From NCBI GenBank assembly GCA_016880395.1, contig JAEHDN010000109.1:1-8298 (forward strand): a stretch of 8,298 nt of DNA. Direction: 5' to 3'. Of this stretch, positions 5,868 to 8,298 are shown piece by piece. The number at the start of each line of letters is the position of its first letter. Position 1 is the first letter of the stretch. Under the pieces are notes generated by a model that saw only the letters and a program-made list of their open reading frames with translations, was not told the DNA's origin and did no database searches. This stretch comes from Candidatus Eiseniibacteriota bacterium (lineage in GTDB: Bacteria > Eisenbacteria > RBG-16-71-46 > SZUA-252). Made by a program: the position numbers and the translations under genes.

Positions 5868-7517
5868 TCAGCTCCGCGCCGCGCCGGTCCGGGCGTCCGT
5901 CGCACCGGCGCGGCGGGCGCGCTCCTCGTGCGCGGCGTGAATGAAGCCCTTGAAGAGCGGATGGGGCTGATCCGGCCTGGACCTGAGCTCGGGGTGGAAC
6001 TGCACGCCCACGAACCACGGGTGATCCGGCAGCTCCACGATCTCGACGAGGGACAGCTCGGGATAGACGCCCGTCACGCGCATGCCTTTCGCCTCGAGCG
6101 CCGCCTGGTAGTCGTTGTTGAACTCGAACCGGTGGCGGTGCCGCTCCGACACCTCGCCGGCCGCGTACGCCTCGGCCGCATGGCTTCCCGGAGCGAGGAC
6201 GCAGCGGTAGGCGCCGAGGCGCATCGTGCCCCCTTTCTTCGTGACGCCGTGCTGCGACTCGAGGAGCGCGATCACGGGATGCGGCGTCTGGGGATCGAAC
6301 TCCGAGGAGTCCGCGCCGTCGAGGCCCGCCAGATCCCGCGCCATCTCGATCACCGCGCACTGCATGCCGAGGCAGATTCCGAAGAAAGGCACCCGCCGCT
6401 CGCGCGCGTAGCGCGCCGCGAGCACCATGCCCTGCGTGCCCCGGTCGCCGAAGCCTCCCGGGATCAGGATTCCGTGCGAGGAGCCGAGGAGCGCGTCCGG
6501 ACCGTCCATCTCGATCCGCTCGGAGTCGACCCAGTCGATCTTGATCGAAACCCCGTTCGCGGCGCCTCCGTGCGTGATCGCTTCCTGGATGCTCTTGTAC
6601 GCGTCGCGCAGGTGCGTGTACTTCCCCACGACCGAGATCGTGACCGAATCGCGCGCGGCCTTGACCCGCTCCTGGTACTGCTGCCAGGCGGAGAGATCGG
6701 CCGGGCCGGCGTCGAGACGCAGCATCGAGACCACGAGGTCGTCGAGCCCGCCGCGGTGGAACATGAGCGGCACCTCGTAGATCGACGACACGTCGATCGC
6801 CTCGATCACCGCCTGGGTGGGGACGTTGCAGAAGAGCCCGATCTTCTCCTTCACCTCCTGGGGGATCGGAACCTCGGAGCGGCAGAGGAGGATGTCGGGC
6901 TGGATCCCGATCGCGCGGAGCTCCTTCACCGAGTGCTGCGTCGGCTTGGTCTTGATCTCGCGCGCCGCCCCCAGATGGGGCACGAGCGTCACGTGGATGA
7001 AGAGCGTGTTCACGGTGGAGAGCTCGAGCCGGAGCTGCCGGATCGCCTCGAGGAAGGGCAGGCTCTCGATGTCTCCGACCGTGCCCCCGATCTCGACGAT
7101 CGCCACGTCCACGGGCTTCTTCGCGCGCGTGAGCGCGAGCATGCGGGACTTGATCTCGTCGGTGACGTGCGGAATCACCTGCACCGTGCGGCCGAGGTAG
7201 TCGCCGCGGCGCTCCTTCTGGATGATCGTGTCGTAGATCTGGCCCGCGGTGACGTTGTTCTGGCGGCCCATCGAGACGCCGAGGAAGCGCTCGTAGTGTC
7301 CGACGTCCAGATCGGTCTCCGCGCCGTCATCGGTGACGTAGACCTCGCCGTGCTGGTACGGGCTCATCGTGCCCGGGTCGACATTGAGGTAGGGATCGAA
7401 CTTCTGGAGCGTCACCGACAGCCCTCGGCTCTTGAGCAGCGAGCCGATCGCGGACGCGGCGATCCCCTTGCCGAGCGACGAGACGACTCCTCCCGTGACG
7501 AACACGAACTTGGTCAT
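5868..7517 (-). CDS. pyrG: CTP synthase (glutamine hydrolysing)
   Basis: Makes CTP from UTP, ATP and glutamine, the last step of pyrimidine nucleotide synthesis; cytoplasmic tetramer. The 549 aa protein (E. coli 545) has an N-terminal amidoligase domain (about 1-270) with GGVVSSLGKGI (9-19), DPYLNVDPGTMSPYQHGEV and EIGGTVGDIES. A C-terminal class I glutamine amidotransferase domain (about 295-535) has GGFGDRG, the nucleophile Cys382 in GICLGMQ, and His508/Glu510 in FHPEL. All catalytic parts are present. The start ATG at 7517 has GGGAGGT 7 nt upstream and overlaps the kdsB stop as ATGA. The frame runs open much further upstream, but that part is a shadow of kdsB. Because it sits inside the operon with no leader, CTP-sensing attenuation of the Gram-positive pyrG type has no room. 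Its CTP product is a substrate of KdsB next door. Confidence 0.99.
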   Translation of the reverse strand: MTKFVFVTGGVVSSLGKGIAASAIGSLLKSRGLSVTLQKFDPYLNVDPGTMSPYQHGEVYVTDDGAETDLDVGHYERFLGVSMGRQNNVTAGQIYDTIIQKERRGDYLGRTVQVIPHVTDEIKSRMLALTRAKKPVDVAIVEIGGTVGDIESLPFLEAIRQLRLELSTVNTLFIHVTLVPHLGAAREIKTKPTQHSVKELRAIGIQPDILLCRSEVPIPQEVKEKIGLFCNVPTQAVIEAIDVSSIYEVPLMFHRGGLDDLVVSMLRLDAGPADLSAWQQYQERVKAARDSVTISVVGKYTHLRDAYKSIQEAITHGGAANGVSIKIDWVDSERIEMDGPDALLGSSHGILIPGGFGDRGTQGMVLAARYARERRVPFFGICLGMQCAVIEMARDLAGLDGADSSEFDPQTPHPVIALLESQHGVTKKGGTMRLGAYRCVLAPGSHAAEAYAAGEVSERHRHRFEFNNDYQAALEAKGMRVTGVYPELSLVEIVELPDHPWFVGVQFHPELRSRPDQPHPLFKGFIHAAHEERARRAGATDARTGAARS

Positions 7518-8251
7518 GATCGCGACCTCCCTTCCCCCCAGAGGGCCCGGGCCCGGTCCAGATCCTCGGGCGTATCGATTCCCACGGATTCGTAGTCTCC
7601 CACGGCCACGTGGATCGGAATTCCATTGGCGAGCGCGCGGAGCTGTTCGAGCCGCTCCGCCCGCTCGAGCGGCGCCGGCTCGAGCCTCGCCAGCTCGAGC
7701 AGTGTGCGCCTGCGGTACGCGTAGACGCCGACGTGGAGGAGCCGGGGCGCGCCCGGATCGGTCCCCGACGGGATCGGCGACCGCGAGAAGTAGAGCGCGC
7801 GATTCTCGTGGTCGCGCACCAGCTTCACCTTGTTCGGATCCTCGGGCGACGCCCACGCCGGAAAGGGCGCGGCGAGCGTGCCCATCACCACGTTCGGATT
7901 CTCGAAGAGTCGCACGAGATGGTCGAGCCCCGCCGCGCTCACGAAGGGCTCGTCCCCCTGCACGTTCACGAAGACCGCATCGGGATCGGGCGCGTCCGAC
8001 AGGAGGCCGGCCGCCTCGGCGACGCGATCGAGCCCCGAGGCGTGGTCCGCGCGCGTCAGCACCGCCTGTCCGCCCGCGTGCGCGACCGCGTCCGCGATGC
8101 GCGGACTGTCCGTCGCCACCCACACATCCCTGAGGCACGACGCTGAACGCACCCGCTCGAGCACGCGGACGATCAGAGGGGCGCCGCAGAGATCCTGTAA
8201 GGCCTTCTCAGAGAGACGGGTGGACCGGAGCCGCGCCGGGATGATGGCCAC
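7514..8251 (-). CDS. kdsB: CMP-KDO synthetase (3-deoxy-manno-octulosonate cytidylyltransferase)
   Basis: Activates KDO with CTP to CMP-KDO, the donor for KDO transfer onto lipid A; cytoplasmic. The protein is 245 aa (E. coli 248). Family motifs: IIPARLRSTRL (3-13), VATDSPRIADAV, TRADHASGLDR (66-76), VNVQGDEP with Asp100, YFSRSPIP, LHVGVYAYRR with His173, LEQLRAL and GIDTPEDL with Asp226. Two usually conserved spots differ: RLPGKPL reads RLSEKAL (the lysine is kept), and SGT(D/E)R reads SGLDR. The loop between the SRSPIP segment and His173 is shorter than in E. coli. The start used is GTG at 8251, giving MAIIPAR, a few residues shorter than usual. The frame stays open to the window edge with no ATG, GTG or TTG in the 47 bases upstream, so a start outside the window cannot be excluded. 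Only a weak AGG precedes the GTG. Confidence 0.94.
   Translation of the reverse strand: MAIIPARLRSTRLSEKALQDLCGAPLIVRVLERVRSASCLRDVWVATDSPRIADAVAHAGGQAVLTRADHASGLDRVAEAAGLLSDAPDPDAVFVNVQGDEPFVSAAGLDHLVRLFENPNVVMGTLAAPFPAWASPEDPNKVKLVRDHENRALYFSRSPIPSGTDPGAPRLLHVGVYAYRRRTLLELARLEPAPLERAERLEQLRALANGIPIHVAVGDYESVGIDTPEDLDRARALWGEGRSRS
7525..7531 (-). promoter_or_regulatory. Ribosome binding site supporting the pyrG start
   Basis: GGGAGGT on the minus strand, 7 nt before the ATG at 7517-7515 and inside the last codons of kdsB. It fixes the true pyrG start, although the reading frame remains open for about 620 more bases upstream. Confidence 0.7.
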
Positions 8252-8298
8252 GGCGCCTGGGGTGGACCGCGAGAGGCCCTCGCGATCCGCGGAGGCGA

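Larger units (their letters stand above)
1..8251 (-). other. Probable single operon kdsB-pyrG-kdsA-kdsD-lptC-lptB-rpoN-hpf-hprK
   Basis: All nine genes are co-directional. Junctions in transcription order: kdsB/pyrG overlap by 4 nt (ATGA), pyrG/kdsA gap of 1 nt, kdsA/kdsD overlap by 4 nt (GTGA), kdsD/lptC gap of 4 nt, lptC/lptB overlap by 4 nt (ATGA), lptB/rpoN gap of 12 nt, rpoN/hpf gap of 32 nt, and hpf/hprK overlap by 14 nt. There is no room for a separate intergenic promoter or terminator. Promoters inside coding sequence cannot be ruled out. Both ends of the operon lie outside the window. Confidence 0.75.

Noticed and set aside
5694..7595. A 633-codon plus-strand open frame antisense to pyrG and part of kdsA
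   Set aside because: Same composition artefact. pyrG on the other strand is complete, with all catalytic residues, and the plus-strand product resembles no family I know.
7518..8138. A long N-terminal extension of PyrG in the same frame
   Set aside because: It lies within kdsB in another frame and is Arg/Ala/Gly-rich. The normal CTP synthase start, with a strong ribosome binding site, is at 7517.
8252..8298. A promoter or the end of another gene upstream of kdsB
   Set aside because: Only 47 bases are available, with no -10/-35-like or -24/-12-like element and no identifiable coding motif. Nothing can be supported.

Overview
This window is a tightly packed, GC-rich stretch of housekeeping DNA. 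All nine recognisable genes lie on the minus strand and are read from right to left. In transcription order they are kdsB, pyrG, kdsA, kdsD, lptC, lptB, rpoN, hpf and hprK; hprK runs off the left edge. The contents point to a diderm (Gram-negative-type) bacterium: a KDO pathway, an LPS-export ATPase, sigma-54, a long-form hibernation factor and HPr kinase. The layout resembles the kds-lpt-rpoN-hpf loci of Deltaproteobacteria and several high-GC phyla such as Eisenbacteria or Gemmatimonadota. I cannot fix the phylum from this sequence alone.

Right part (about 3980-8251): KDO synthesis. KdsD makes arabinose-5-phosphate, KdsA condenses it with PEP to KDO-8-phosphate, and KdsB activates KDO with CTP. 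PyrG, encoded between kdsB and kdsA, makes that CTP. The phosphatase KdsC, which usually follows kdsD, is not here.

Middle (about 2673-3982): LPS transport. LptC (here with a lipoprotein-type signal peptide) and LptB (the ATPase) are present. The periplasmic bridge protein LptA, usually encoded between them, is missing: the lptC stop overlaps the lptB start.

Left part (1-2660): regulation. Sigma-54 (RpoN) is followed by a two-domain long-form HPF and by HPr kinase/phosphorylase (HprK). The EIIA-Ntr gene ptsN, often found after hpf, is absent between hpf and hprK.

Every junction is an overlap of 4-14 nt or a gap of at most 32 nt, so the window looks like one operon with extensive translational coupling. 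There is no intergenic space for an independent promoter, terminator or RNA gene. No stretch above 50 bases lacks a gene. I see no mobile element, CRISPR array, tRNA or rRNA, and no convincing undescribed system. The points worth a second look are the missing kdsC and lptA, the predicted lipoprotein form of LptC, and the non-ATG start of hprK inside hpf.
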